From Dokdonella sp. (lineage in GTDB: Bacteria; Pseudomonadota; Gammaproteobacteria; Xanthomonadales; Rhodanobacteraceae), in NCBI RefSeq assembly GCF_017744955.1, contig NZ_JAGIAG010000005.1, forward strand, positions 1 to 64,000: 64,000 bases of DNA, read 5' to 3'. The notes beneath the pieces were generated by a model. The model made no database searches. It saw only the letters and a list, made by a program, of their open reading frames with translations, and was not told where the DNA came from. This document shows positions 1-10,200 of this stretch, in pieces. A program made the translations under genes and the position numbers. Numbering within the stretch: the first letter of the stretch is position 1; each line of letters starts with the position of its first letter.

Positions 1-119
1 AAACGCTCCGCACCGATCTTCGTCAGCGCCGCCGTCAGCGTCGTCTTGCCGTGGTCCACGTGACCGATCGTGCCCACGTTCACGTGCGGCTTCTTGCGCT
101 CGAATTTTTCCTTGGACAT
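1..119 (-). CDS. tuf: elongation factor Tu (5' end only)
   Basis: This is the first 40 or so codons of EF-Tu; the rest lies beyond the left edge. EF-Tu is the GTPase that carries aminoacyl-tRNA to the ribosomal A site. The visible N-terminus reads [20 protein letters not shown] and continues with [13 protein letters not shown], which is the G1/P-loop (GHVDHGKT) of translational GTPases. The ATG is on the complement at 117-119. The gene follows tRNA-Tyr, tRNA-Gly and tRNA-Thr on the same strand, the arrangement known for tufB in Escherichia coli (thrU-tyrU-glyT-thrT-tufB). It is therefore expected to be co-transcribed with the tRNAs. Confidence 0.97.
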   Translation of the reverse strand, partial: MSKEKFERKKPHVNVGTIGHVDHGKTTLTAALTKIGAER

Positions 120-214
120 GACGAAAACCTCGATCTAGATGAAAACGGACTAGGTGGAGACGAAGCTGCAAAATCCAACTCGATCCAATTGCCGGATCGA
201 GCCGGAACCAAAAA

Positions 215-290
215 TGGTGCTCACGAATGGAATCGAACCATCGACCTCCTCCTTACCAAGGAGGTGCTCTACCGACTGAGCTACGTGAGC
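215..290 (-). tRNA. tRNA-Thr (GGT)
   Basis: A 76-nt cloverleaf on the complement: the 5' acceptor strand GCTCACG pairs with CGTGAGC, the T-arm contains GGTTCGATTCC, and the 3' CCA is encoded. The anticodon loop is CTTGGTA, giving anticodon GGT (Thr). It is the last of three tRNAs before tuf. Confidence 0.97.
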
Positions 291-391
291 AGGTGTACTT
301 GTGCAGTCCTCCGTGACTGCGAAGAACAAAGCTGCATCCGTGCAGCACTTTTCAATACAGCCAAAAATCCTGAAACCTTTCAGCAGTTCGA

Positions 392-465
<74 letters not shown>

Positions 466-527
466 GCCGGAGAACCTGCTTGGGTGCTGCACCGAAGAGA
501 CATCGACTCCTCGATCCTGAAAACTAT

Positions 528-613
528 TGGTGGAGGGAGGTGGATTCGAACCACCGAAGGCGTAAGCCAGCAGATTTACAGTCTGCCCCCGTTGGCCGCT
601 TGGGTATCCCTCC
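528..613 (-). tRNA. tRNA-Tyr (GTA)
   Basis: An 86-nt class II tRNA on the complement with a long variable arm, as expected for Tyr. Acceptor GGAGGGA pairs with TCCCTCC, the anticodon loop CTGTAAA gives GTA, and CCA is encoded. It is the first gene of the tRNA-tuf transcript. Confidence 0.97.
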
Positions 614-672
614 GAACATCGAAATCTTTGGCCGACCTGCGTCGCGATGAATCCGCGGGCAGGGAGCCGCGC

Positions 673-702
673 ATTGTCCTGTCTCGCGCACGACACTGTC
701 AA
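673..702 (-). promoter_or_regulatory. predicted sigma-70 promoter of the tRNA-Tyr/Gly/Thr-tuf operon
   Basis: On the complement, TTGACA (697-702) is followed after 18 nt by GACAAT (673-678). The -35 is a perfect consensus and the -10 matches 4 of 6. The bases just after the -10 (GCGCGGCTCCC) form a GC-rich discriminator of the type linked to stringent control at stable-RNA promoters. Transcription would begin about 55 nt before tRNA-Tyr. Confidence 0.6.
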
Positions 703-751
703 GGCCGGAGAGCGCAGAAATTTCACCGTCGCGGCGACCGCCGCGGCAAAA

Positions 752-1243
752 TCAGCCCGGCAGGACCGGACGGAACCGGGCGACCTCGGCTTCCATCGTC
801 TTCGACAGCTCGATCAGGCGCTTGGCGTAGTCGGCCAGGCGCCGGTCCTCGTCGTTCAGCGGCTGCCAGGCGGGCACCGGCGACGGCCGGCCGTCCGGGG
901 CGTCGAGCGCGACGAAGGAGATCACGCAGCTCGTCGCGACCCGCTGCATCGTGGACTTGAGGTCGCGCGCCGTCACGTCGACGGCGAAATGCATGCTCGA
1001 GGTGCCAGTCTGGATCAGTTTGCAGCGCACCGTGACCAGGTCGCCGATCAGGATCGGCGCGACGAACTGGATGCCGCCGACCGCGACCGTCACGGCGTAC
1101 TTGCCGCTCCAGCCCACAGCCGCGGCATAGCCGGCCTGGTCGATCCATTTCATCACCATGCCGCCGTGCACCTTGCCGCCGAAGTTCACATCGGTCGGCT
1201 CGGCCAGGAAACGAAACTCGACTTCGCGCTGCTCGCCGGGCAT
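752..1243 (-). CDS. hotdog-fold acyl-CoA thioesterase
   Basis: A 163-residue single-hotdog protein of the YciA/BACH acyl-CoA thioesterase family, which hydrolyses acyl-CoA to free acid and CoA in the cytoplasm. The family signature appears as NFGGKVHGGMVMKWIDQAGY around residues 18-40, including the HGG turn and the conserved acidic residue on the hotdog helix. TSSMHF matches the second conserved strand region. The start at 1243 is preceded by a strong GGAGGT six bases upstream. The open frame continues further upstream but has no family similarity there. The gene stands alone, diverging from the regulator at 1568. Chain-length preference cannot be read from sequence. Confidence 0.88.
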   Translation of the reverse strand: MPGEQREVEFRFLAEPTDVNFGGKVHGGMVMKWIDQAGYAAAVGWSGKYAVTVAVGGIQFVAPILIGDLVTVRCKLIQTGTSSMHFAVDVTARDLKSTMQRVATSCVISFVALDAPDGRPSPVPAWQPLNDEDRRLADYAKRLIELSKTMEAEVARFRPVLPG

Positions 1244-1567
1244 CGGCACCTCCGGAAACGATCGGCCGCGTAGCCTAAACGCTGGCCGCGATCGGCGCGA
1301 GATGGCCGGCCCCTCTTCGGGAACTTCCCCTGCCGCCACGTGGCAACCGGCATTGCCAAAACTGGAATGATCGGAACGGACAAGGCATGCTCCCCGGTCG
1401 GCTGGGCGCGCTGCTCACGCCCCGGGGAAGTCGAGGCGCCGCCTCGATCAGGTCAGCCGCCGCACTTTCGCAATATCCGTCATGCCATCGCCGTTTCCGC
1501 TTCGCCGATCCGCCTTCGCCGATCTGCCGACGTCCCCCTCCCGCGCCCGGCGCGGCCCCGGGCCGGG
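1244..1567. other. divergent intergenic region
   Basis: 324 bases between two divergently read starts (thioesterase leftward, regulator rightward). It should hold both promoters. I could not pick a convincing -35/-10 pair in either direction. Open frames that extend through it have no recognisable similarity. Confidence 0.5.
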
Positions 1568-4012
1568 ATGCGCGGCGTGAGCGGCAACTCGATCTACCAG
1601 TTCGACAGCTACCGCATCGACCCGGCCAAGCGCGAACTCTGGTGCGAAGGCAAGCTGGTCCCGCTGCAGCCGAAGGCATTCGACTGCCTGGTCTACCTGC
1701 TCGAGCATCGCGACCGCGTGGTCGGCCACGACGAACTCATCGCCACCGTCTGGGGCAAGGTCGAGATCGGCGACAGCGTGCTCGGCCAGATCATCAGCCG
1801 CATCCGCGGCGTGCTCAACGACAACGCGAACAAGCAGGTCACGATCCGCACGATCACGCGGGTCGGCTACAGCTGGGTGATGCCGGTGCGCGTGCTGCCA
1901 CTGGAGCCGGAGGGGTCGCCGCTGGCCGACGTCGATCGCGCACCGCAGGAATCCGCCGCCCTGCGCACGCACGCCGGCACGGAAACCGGCGACGAGGTCG
2001 CGACGTCCCTCCCCGGAACCGCGGCGCCGGGCACCCGCCGGCGCCCGTTCGCCTGGGCGCTCGGCCTCCTCGTCCTCGCGGCCGTGTCGTTCTTCGGCTT
2101 GCGCACCGTCCTGTCGAACCGTCCCGCACCGCCCGCGGACGCGGCCGCCGACACCGCCGTGATCCTGCCGGTCAGCGCGCCGCGCGAACCGGCCCACGCC
2201 TGGATCCGCCTCGGCGTGATGGATCTGATCGGCGAGCGCCTGCGCGCGGCCGGCCAGACGGTGGTGCCGAGCGACAACGTCGTCGCGCTGGCGCGCAGCC
2301 TGCCGGCGGAGCCGACCCGGTCGGACATCGACGACCTCGCCCGCGCCGCCACTGCGAACATCGTCATGCACGCCACCGCCGAGCCACAGGGCAGCCGCTG
2401 GCGGGTGGAGCTGGAGATCGTGCACGGCCGCGACCATGCGCTGGCGGCGCACGGCGACGGCGACACCGTCATCGATGCGGCGCGCATCGCCGCCGACCGC
2501 ATGGCGATCCTGCTCGGCTTCGGCGTGGTCGAACCCGACGTCGGCACGGCGCCGAGCGATCCGCTCGACTACGTCCTGCAGCAGGTGAAGGCGGCGGTGC
2601 TGGTGGACCGCCTCGACGAAGCGCGTGCCCTGCTCGACACCACCGATCGAGGCAACGATCCGCGCATCCTCTACCAGAGGGGCGACATCGAGCTGCGCGC
2701 CGGCAACTACGCGCGATCGCAGCAGGTCTTCCAGGCCCTGCTCGACCAGGTGCCGGCCGAACGCGACCCGCTGCTGCGCGCGCAGGCGCTGCAGGGCCTG
2801 GCTTATTCACTGGTCCGACAGATTCGCCATCCGCAGGCGCGTCCCTACGTCGACGAAGCGATCGCCTTGCTGGAACAGCGCGAGCCGTTCCGCAACGCAC
2901 ACGACGCACTGGGCTCCGCCCTCTCCGCGCGCGCCTTCCTGCGCCGGGTGATCGACAACGACTCCGCCGGTGCCGAAGCCGACTACAGCCGCGCGCGCAT
3001 GCTGTTCGAAAGCAGCGGCGACCAGCTCGCCTTGGCGCGCCTCGACGCCAATCTGTCGATGCTGCTCGGCGACACCAACCGCGTCGCCGAGGCCTTGTCG
3101 CTCGGCCGCACTGCGCTTGACCGGCTGGCGCTGTTCGGCGACGTGCAATCGGAACTGCGCCTGCGCGTCGCGCAGGCCGAGCTGTACAGCGACCAGCTCG
3201 AAACCGCCACTGCCTTGGCCGAAGCGCGCCAGTTCGACCGTCTCGCCGGCCAGGTGAACAACCCGGCGCTGGTCGAGCTTGCGCGCATGAACCAGGCGTA
3301 CATGGCGGCCGACGCCGGCTTGTTCACCGAGGCGCGCGAACAGCTGCGCCGCCTGATCGAACAGCCCGCGGCGGCGGGCGAGGACGGCGCGAACAAAGGG
3401 CTGTGGCCGCACTACATGGCCGCCTGGCTGGCCCTGGAAGCGGGCGACGCGGCGGCGGCGGCGCAGTTCGCGCGCGAGGCGCTGGATCGCCGTGCCGACG
3501 CGCCGACCGGCGCGCCGTGGAATCTCGCCCGCACCTGGACCACGCTGTATCGCGCGCAGCGCGCGCTCGGCCAAGCCGAAGCCGCCGCCGCGACACTGTC
3601 CTCCGCGGGCACCTGGGCCGAGTCGCACACCGACCAGCCGCTGGTGGTCCAGTGGATCGCGCTGATGCGCGCCGAGAGCGCCGCACAGGGTGCTGCGGAC
3701 GAGGCCAAGCGGCTGTACGAATCGGCCTGGTCGCAGGCGCTGGCCAGGGCGGTGCCGCGCGAGATGCTCGAGGTGGCCAAGTCCTACTGCAACTTCCTGA
3801 TCGGCACTGGCCGGTTGCAGGACGCAACGCGAATCGTCGGCCACGTCTCGCGCTGGGCGCAGAGCAATTACGACGCCACCCTGCTGCAAGTCCGGCTGCA
3901 CCATGCACTGGGCCAGACCAGCGCCTGGCGGCGGGCGCTCGATCGCGCCCGCCAGCTCGCCGGCGAGCGCGCCCTGCCGCCCGAAATCCTCGACTCGCCG
4001 CGCACGCCCTGA
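1568..4012 (+). CDS. ToxR/CadC-type membrane transcriptional regulator with TPR periplasmic domain
   Basis: An 814-residue one-component regulator. Residues 5-100 form a winged-helix OmpR/PhoB-type DNA-binding domain (YQFDSYRIDPAKRELW, VYLLEHRDRVV, then VLGQIISRIRGVLND and the wing TRVGYSW). There is no receiver domain, the CadC/ToxR layout. One membrane helix follows at about 160-182 (FAWALGLLVLAAVSFFGL), then a long periplasmic part with TolB-like and tetratricopeptide-like helical repeats. DNA binding is thus coupled to a periplasmic sensor. The start could be ATG 1568 or GTG 1577; upstream codons lack similarity. It lies 272 nt before and co-directional with the giant secreted protease, so that gene is an obvious candidate target (inference). 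The signal is unknown. Confidence 0.82.
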   Translation: MRGVSGNSIYQFDSYRIDPAKRELWCEGKLVPLQPKAFDCLVYLLEHRDRVVGHDELIATVWGKVEIGDSVLGQIISRIRGVLNDNANKQVTIRTITRVGYSWVMPVRVLPLEPEGSPLADVDRAPQESAALRTHAGTETGDEVATSLPGTAAPGTRRRPFAWALGLLVLAAVSFFGLRTVLSNRPAPPADAAADTAVILPVSAPREPAHAWIRLGVMDLIGERLRAAGQTVVPSDNVVALARSLPAEPTRSDIDDLARAATANIVMHATAEPQGSRWRVELEIVHGRDHALAAHGDGDTVIDAARIAADRMAILLGFGVVEPDVGTAPSDPLDYVLQQVKAAVLVDRLDEARALLDTTDRGNDPRILYQRGDIELRAGNYARSQQVFQALLDQVPAERDPLLRAQALQGLAYSLVRQIRHPQARPYVDEAIALLEQREPFRNAHDALGSALSARAFLRRVIDNDSAGAEADYSRARMLFESSGDQLALARLDANLSMLLGDTNRVAEALSLGRTALDRLALFGDVQSELRLRVAQAELYSDQLETATALAEARQFDRLAGQVNNPALVELARMNQAYMAADAGLFTEAREQLRRLIEQPAAAGEDGANKGLWPHYMAAWLALEAGDAAAAAQFAREALDRRADAPTGAPWNLARTWTTLYRAQRALGQAEAAAATLSSAGTWAESHTDQPLVVQWIALMRAESAAQGAADEAKRLYESAWSQALARAVPREMLEVAKSYCNFLIGTGRLQDATRIVGHVSRWAQSNYDATLLQVRLHHALGQTSAWRRALDRARQLAGERALPPEILDSPRTP

Positions 4013-4284
4013 GCCGGCGCGGCCCCCTCGCCGGGCCTGCCGGCCGCGGGTGCCGGACGCTGCGCCGCAGCATCGGACGCGCACCGGAGCCGCGGCAAAA
4101 AAACCCCGCGCATGAGCGGTTTAGTGGCTCCAATGAGAAGGTTTTGGAAACCTTCGCAAGGGCTTTCACAAAGCCGAACGCCGACGCAGCGGCGAGACTG
4201 GACGACGCCATCCGCAGCCTGCCCGGCGCTTCGCCGCGCGGCCGCGGCTGCCCTCGTTGCCGTTGCCCGAAGGAGACCCTTCCG

Positions 4285-7200
4285 ATGTCCGTTGCTCGAA
4301 GTCGCAGCCGGCTCAATCCGCGCCCGCTGCTGTTGTCGCTGGCGATGTGTTTCGCCAGCAGCGCGTCCTTGCCGATCATGGCCGGCGCGCCGACCGCATC
4401 CGCCGTGCCCGATCCGGCGCCAGGCGCCCCGGTGCAGGTCGATCCGGCCCTGCTGACCCACCTCACTGGTTCGTCCGGCGCCAACATGCTGGTCTATTTC
4501 GATCGCCGCGCCGACCTTTCGGCCGCCTTCGGCATGGACTGGCAGGAACGCGGCCACTACGTGCAGCAGCAGCTGCAGGCGGTGGCGGAGGAGTCGCAGA
4601 GCGAGCTGCGCGCCTATCTCGACCGGCAAGGCGTCGACTATCAGGCGTTCTGGGTCGACAACGTGGTGCAGATCCGCAACGGCAGCCGCGCATTGCTCGA
4701 CACGCTGGCCAGCCGCACGGCGTTCACCGGCGTGCGCGAGATCAAGGGCGAGCCGGACGTGCGTCTGATCGAGCCCGAGCACGTCGAGGAAGACCGGCTG
4801 CCGCGCCTGGCCGCTGCGATCAGCAACATCGAACACGTCAACGCGCCCGGCGTCTGGGACCTCGGCTTCACCGGACGCGGCATCACCGTCGCCAACATCG
4901 ACACCGGCGCGCGCTACAGCCACCAGGCCCTGGTGCACCAGTACCGCGGCACGACCGGCTCCGGCCAGTACGACCACAACTACAACTGGTGGAGCCCGTA
5001 CGACCACTCCGCCGCCCCGACCGACCCGCACAACCACGGCTCGCACACCATCGGCACGATGGTCGGCGACGGCGGCGCGGACCGCCGCGTCGGCATGGCG
5101 CCGGGCGCGAAGTGGATGGCCTGCCAGGGCTTCAACCCGTCCTCGACCGCATCGGCCCTGCTCGAATGCGGCCAGTTCATGCTCGCGCCGTGGAACCTGG
5201 CGCAGCAGAACCCCGATCCGAATCGCCGTCCGCACGTCATCAACAACTCCTGGACCGACTGCAACCGCGAGGTCGACACCTGGTACGAAGGCGTCGTCGA
5301 CGCCTGGATCGCCGCCGGCATCGTGCCGGTCTTCTCCAACGGCAACTCGAGCAACTGCAGCTATCCGCGCCCGCCGGGCCTGAACACGGTCGGCAACCCG
5401 GCGCGCTACGGCAAGGTGCTCTCGGTCGGCTCGACCGGCACCGACAACGGCCTCTACGCGGCCCATTCGAACTGGGGACCGACCGACTATCCCTCGGCCG
5501 GACTGCCCAACTATCCGGACCATCAGGGCTTCCCGAGCATCAAGCCGAACATCGTCGCGCCCGGCGTGTCGATTCTCTCGGCCGGCAAGGACTCCGACGA
5601 CCACTACTACCTCAGCAACGGCACCTCGATGTCGGCGCCGCACGTGGCCGGCCTGGTCGCACTGATGTGGGAAGCGGCGCCGTGCCTGGTCGGCGACTAC
5701 GCCGGCACCGGCACGATCATCATGAAGACCGCGCGACCGGTGCCGTACGCCTCCGGCGGAACGCCCGCCCCGGGTCCAGGCAACGTGCCGAACTACGCCA
5801 CCGGCTGGGGCGAGATCGACGCGCTCGCCGCGGTCAACGCGGCGATGCAGAAGTGCGGCGGCTTCACCATCGCCGGCACGCCGAGCGAACTGCGCGTCTG
5901 CGCGGCCAGCCCGGCCAGCTACGCGCTCAAGCTGCACAGCCGCGGCGGGTTCAGCGATCCGGTCACGCTGTCGGTCGCCGCGGGCCTGCCCGCCGGTGCC
6001 AGCGCGAGCTTCTCGCAGAATCCGCTGGTGCCGACCGATCCGGCCTCGACTTCGACGCTGAGCATCGGCAACACCGCCGGCCAGCCCAGCGCCAGCCATC
6101 GGCTGACGATCAAGGCGCAGTCCTCGGGACCGGCCTTCGCGGCCCTCGAGCGCAGCGTGACCGTCGACCTGCGCATCGACGCGGCCGCGCTCGCGGCACC
6201 GATCCCGACCGCGCCGTCGAACGGCGAAACGAACGTCGTCGTGCGGCCGAGCTTCGAATGGAGCGGCACCCCCGGCGAGAGCTACCGCCTGCAGGTCGCC
6301 ACCGACACCGCGTTCACCGCGCCGGCGATCGACCAGGTCGTCACCGCCGGCGCCTTCCGTCCGTCCAGCCTGCTCGCCACCGGCAAGACCTACTACTGGC
6401 GCGTGCGCGGCGAGAACAGCTGCGGCGGCGGCGCCTGGTCGGCGACCTACCAGTTCAGCACCCGCTTCGATCCGGTCGCCGGCATCGCGCCCGGCTCGCT
6501 CGCCTTCACGCTGGCGGCCGACGCCAGCGACAGCCGCGGCCTCAGCGTCGCCAACACCGGCTCGGCCGACCTGGTCTGGACCGCGGCCGAAGCCGGCGTC
6601 AACGCGGCCGATCCGACCGCGGACGCCGCCTGGCAGCCGATCGGCCCGCTCGGCGGCGACGTCGACGCGATCGCGATCTCGCCGATCAACCCCGACCTGG
6701 TCCTGCTCGGCACCGCGCCCGCCGTCGGCGCCGGCAACCTGTACCGGTCCACCGACGGCGGCGCGACCTGGAACCAGGTCATCGGCGGCGTCAACGTCTA
6801 CCACATCGTCTACGCCGGCGACGGTACCGCCTACGCCGCGACCATGACCGGCATACGCAAGAGCACCGACGACGGCGCCACCTGGTCCACGCCGAACCTC
6901 AACATCGGCACCAACCGCCAGGCCTTCGGCGTCACCGTCGCGCCGAGCAACTCCTCGATCGTCTGGGCGGCCATCGCTTCGGCCAACGGCCAGCAGACCA
7001 AGAACCTGCTGCGCAGCACGGATGCCGGCGTGACCTGGCAGAACGTGACGCCGACCCTCGGCGCCAATCTGAACGGCCGCGCGATCGCGGTGCATCCGAC
7101 CAATCCGAACACGGTCGTCGCGCTGTTCGACGGCGGCTTCGGCGGCGGCCAGGTCTGGGTCAGCACGAACGGCGGCGCGAGCTGGACCAACCGCTCCGCC

Positions 7201-10200
7201 GGCCTGCCCGGCAATCCGCCGCGCTCCGTGCACTTCGACGGCACGCGGCTGCTGGTCGGCGGCGGACAGGCCTACAACAACCAGTATTTCGGCCTGTACC
7301 AGTCGCTCGATCTCGGCGCCACCTGGAGCGCGCTGCACACCTCCACGCCGGTGCCGCACGTGGAAGCCATCGCCGTCGATCCGCAGGATTCGCACACGAT
7401 CTACCTCGCCACCAGCAACAGCGGCATCCATCGCAGCCGCGACGGCGGCGCCAGCTGGGAAACCGGGCTCGGCGGCACCTCGCGCGTAGGCATGATGGAC
7501 CTCGCCCTGGTGCCCGGCAGCCCGGGCGAGATCCTCGCCGGAGCGATGTCGCAAGGCCTGTTCCGCAGCCTCGACGGGGGCGACGGCTTCGCCGCGTACG
7601 GCACCGGCATCGCCGAGGCGCGCCTGTACTCGGTGACGACCAATCCGCACAACCCGCAGGAAATCGCGGTCGCGTTCCAGGCCGCCAATGCCGGCGGCAT
7701 CTACTCGACCACCGACGGCGGCGCGCACTGGACCGTCGAGTCGGCGCCGCCGACGCGCTACGTCACCGTACGCTTCGCGCCCGACGGCACCCTGTACGGC
7801 ATCTCCACCGGCCCGACCACGATCGCCAAGGAAGCGGTGTACCGCCGCGAAACCAATGGCACCTGGACGCACCTCGGTCCGAACCAGGGTCCGAACCTGC
7901 TGGTCGATCTGGAAGCGATCGCGTTCAGCACGAACGATCCGGACCTGATCCTCGTCGGCGGCAGGGACAACGGCGTCGCCGGCGACGAGGCCACGATCTG
8001 GCGCTCGACCAACCGCGGCCAGACCTGGACCAAGGTGTACGAGGCCACCGTCGGCTACAAGGTCACCGCGATCGAGATCATCCGGGACGGCACCGACCTC
8101 AACATGATCGCCAGCGCCGGCTCCGCCTCGCTCGGCGGCGTGCTGCGCTCGAGCGACGGCGGCGTCACCTGGCAGCCGTCCTCGACCGGCATCCCGCCGG
8201 TCGGCTACTGGGCCACCGCGCGGATCTGCTCGCATCCGACCACGCCGCAGCGCCTATTCGTGGCGAAGGGCAATCCGGGCGCCCTGTACCGCAGCGACGA
8301 CGGTGGCGCCAATTGGCAGGCGACCGGAGCGACCTTCCAGACCCTGCTGGCCTCGCTGGCCTGCGATCCGGTCGACGAGAACGTGATCTACGCCGGACAG
8401 GCCTCGACCCTCGCCGGCACGATCCGCGTGCTGCGCTCGGGCGACGCCGGCGCCAGCTTCCAGCGTTTCGACACCGGCATTCCGGTCGCCGGACCGGTCC
8501 CGCAGGACTTCGCCTTCAAGGGTTCCTCCAGCCTGCTCGCCGCCAGCAACGGCGGCGGCACCTTCGAGACCAGCCTCGGCGGCGAAGCGCGCGCCTGCAT
8601 GAGCCCGCACGACATCCCTTGGCTGAGCCTCAGCCCCACTGGCAGCACGACCGCGCCCGGCGCGAGTACCGCCGTCACCGTGAGCGCCGATTCGAACGGG
8701 CTCGCGCTCGGCCAGTACCGCGCCCAGCTGTGCTTCCGCACCAACGATCCGAACGCCGACCTGATCCGCGTGCCGGTGCAGCTGAACGTCGCCGACTCCA
8801 CCGCCGGCACGCTGGCCGGCAACGTCTCCGCACTCGGCTACTGCGGCCGTCAGACCACCGCCGCCTCGAACGCGCAGGTCACGATCACCGGCCAGCACAA
8901 CAGCTTCACGGTGACCACCGACGCCAACGGCCGCTTCAGCAAGGAGATCAGCCTCGAGGAGAGTCCGCTGTCGGTGCTCGTGCATAAGGCCGGGCACGTC
9001 GACGTGTCGCAGGGCGGCATCGAGCTGGCGTCGACGCAGACCACCACGGTGGACCTGCAGGTCAAGCTCGACGCGCCCTGTCTCGAGGCGGCGCCGGATG
9101 CCTTCGCGGTCGCGCTCGAGGCCGGCGAAAGCGCCGCACGGACCTTCACGCTGCGCAACACCGACGGTGCGGGCACTTTGAACTGGAGCCTGCGCAGCGC
9201 GACGCCGAGCGGCGCGCCGGTCACGCCCGACGTGCTCGCTCCCGCGGGCGGCGCCGACGCCGGCAGTTTCGATCTCGCCAGCCACTTCGGTCAGCCGCTG
9301 CCCGGCCTGGCCGCGACCGGCCCGGCCGGCGAACTCAACTGCAACAGCGCGCCCGGCCTGATCTCCCACGACGACGGCAGCGTCGAGAGCGGCTACGGCG
9401 CCGATCCCAGCCTCGTGCAGCGCATCACGATGGTCGACTACTTCGTGCCGCGCACCTATCCGACCATGCTCGACGCCGCCTGCATCGTGTTCGTCAGCAT
9501 CGGACCGAGCTCGCTCGACTTCGACCTGGTCGTGTACGACGACGACGGCCCGGGCGGCTCGCCCGGCACCGAACTCGGTTCGCTGGCGCTCAACGCGACC
9601 GATCTGCCGATCCCGCCGCTGCCGCCGGCGTTGCCGTGGAAGAGCTTCGACCTGTCGAGCCTGAACCTGCGCATCCAGTCGGGCGGCGTCTACATCGGCG
9701 TGCGCTGGTTCGCGACCGATCCGCCGGTGACGCTCGGCGCCGATACCTCGGCCAACCGTCCGGCCAACGCCGGCAACGGCTACAAGAAGTTCGACCAAGG
9801 CTCGTGGGACTCGCTGGTAGTCGCCTTCCCGGCCTACCGCTCGCTGTTCATCCGCGCGGCGACGCACGACGTGTCCGGCTGCGAGGCCGCGAACGACGTG
9901 CCGTGGCTGACGCTGACGCCGTCCGGCGGCAGCGTCGCGCCCGGCGGCAGCGCCGACGTCGCGGTGCAGATTGACAGCAGCGGCCTGGCCGCCGGCGAGC
10001 ATCACGCCAGCCTGTGTCTGGACAGCAACGATCCGGAGCATCCGCGCTTCGTCGTGCCAGTCACGCTGACGGTCGAGGCGGGCGCGAACGATCCCGCTGC
10101 ACTGAACGTGCTCGGCGGTTCGGGCCAGAGCGCTGCGCTGAACACGGCCTTCCCGGCACCGCTGGCCGTGCAGGTGCTGAGCGGCCAGGGTCAACCGCTG

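Noticed and set aside
3868-8235. Very long open frame on the complement (over 1400 codons)
   Set aside because: It is antisense to the regulator and subtilase genes. Its sequence is Arg/Ala/Gly-rich low-complexity typical of GC-rich antisense frames, with no start signal or motif.
6700-8500. Regularly spaced similar segments, considered as a CRISPR or tandem-repeat array
   Set aside because: They encode the BNR/Asp-box repeats of a coding sequence; spacing and sequence vary as in protein repeats, not as in CRISPR.
4257-8987. Second rightward frame of 1576 codons within the subtilase gene
   Set aside because: It is an off-frame reading of the subtilase with Arg-rich low complexity; the true frame contains the catalytic triad and BNR repeats.
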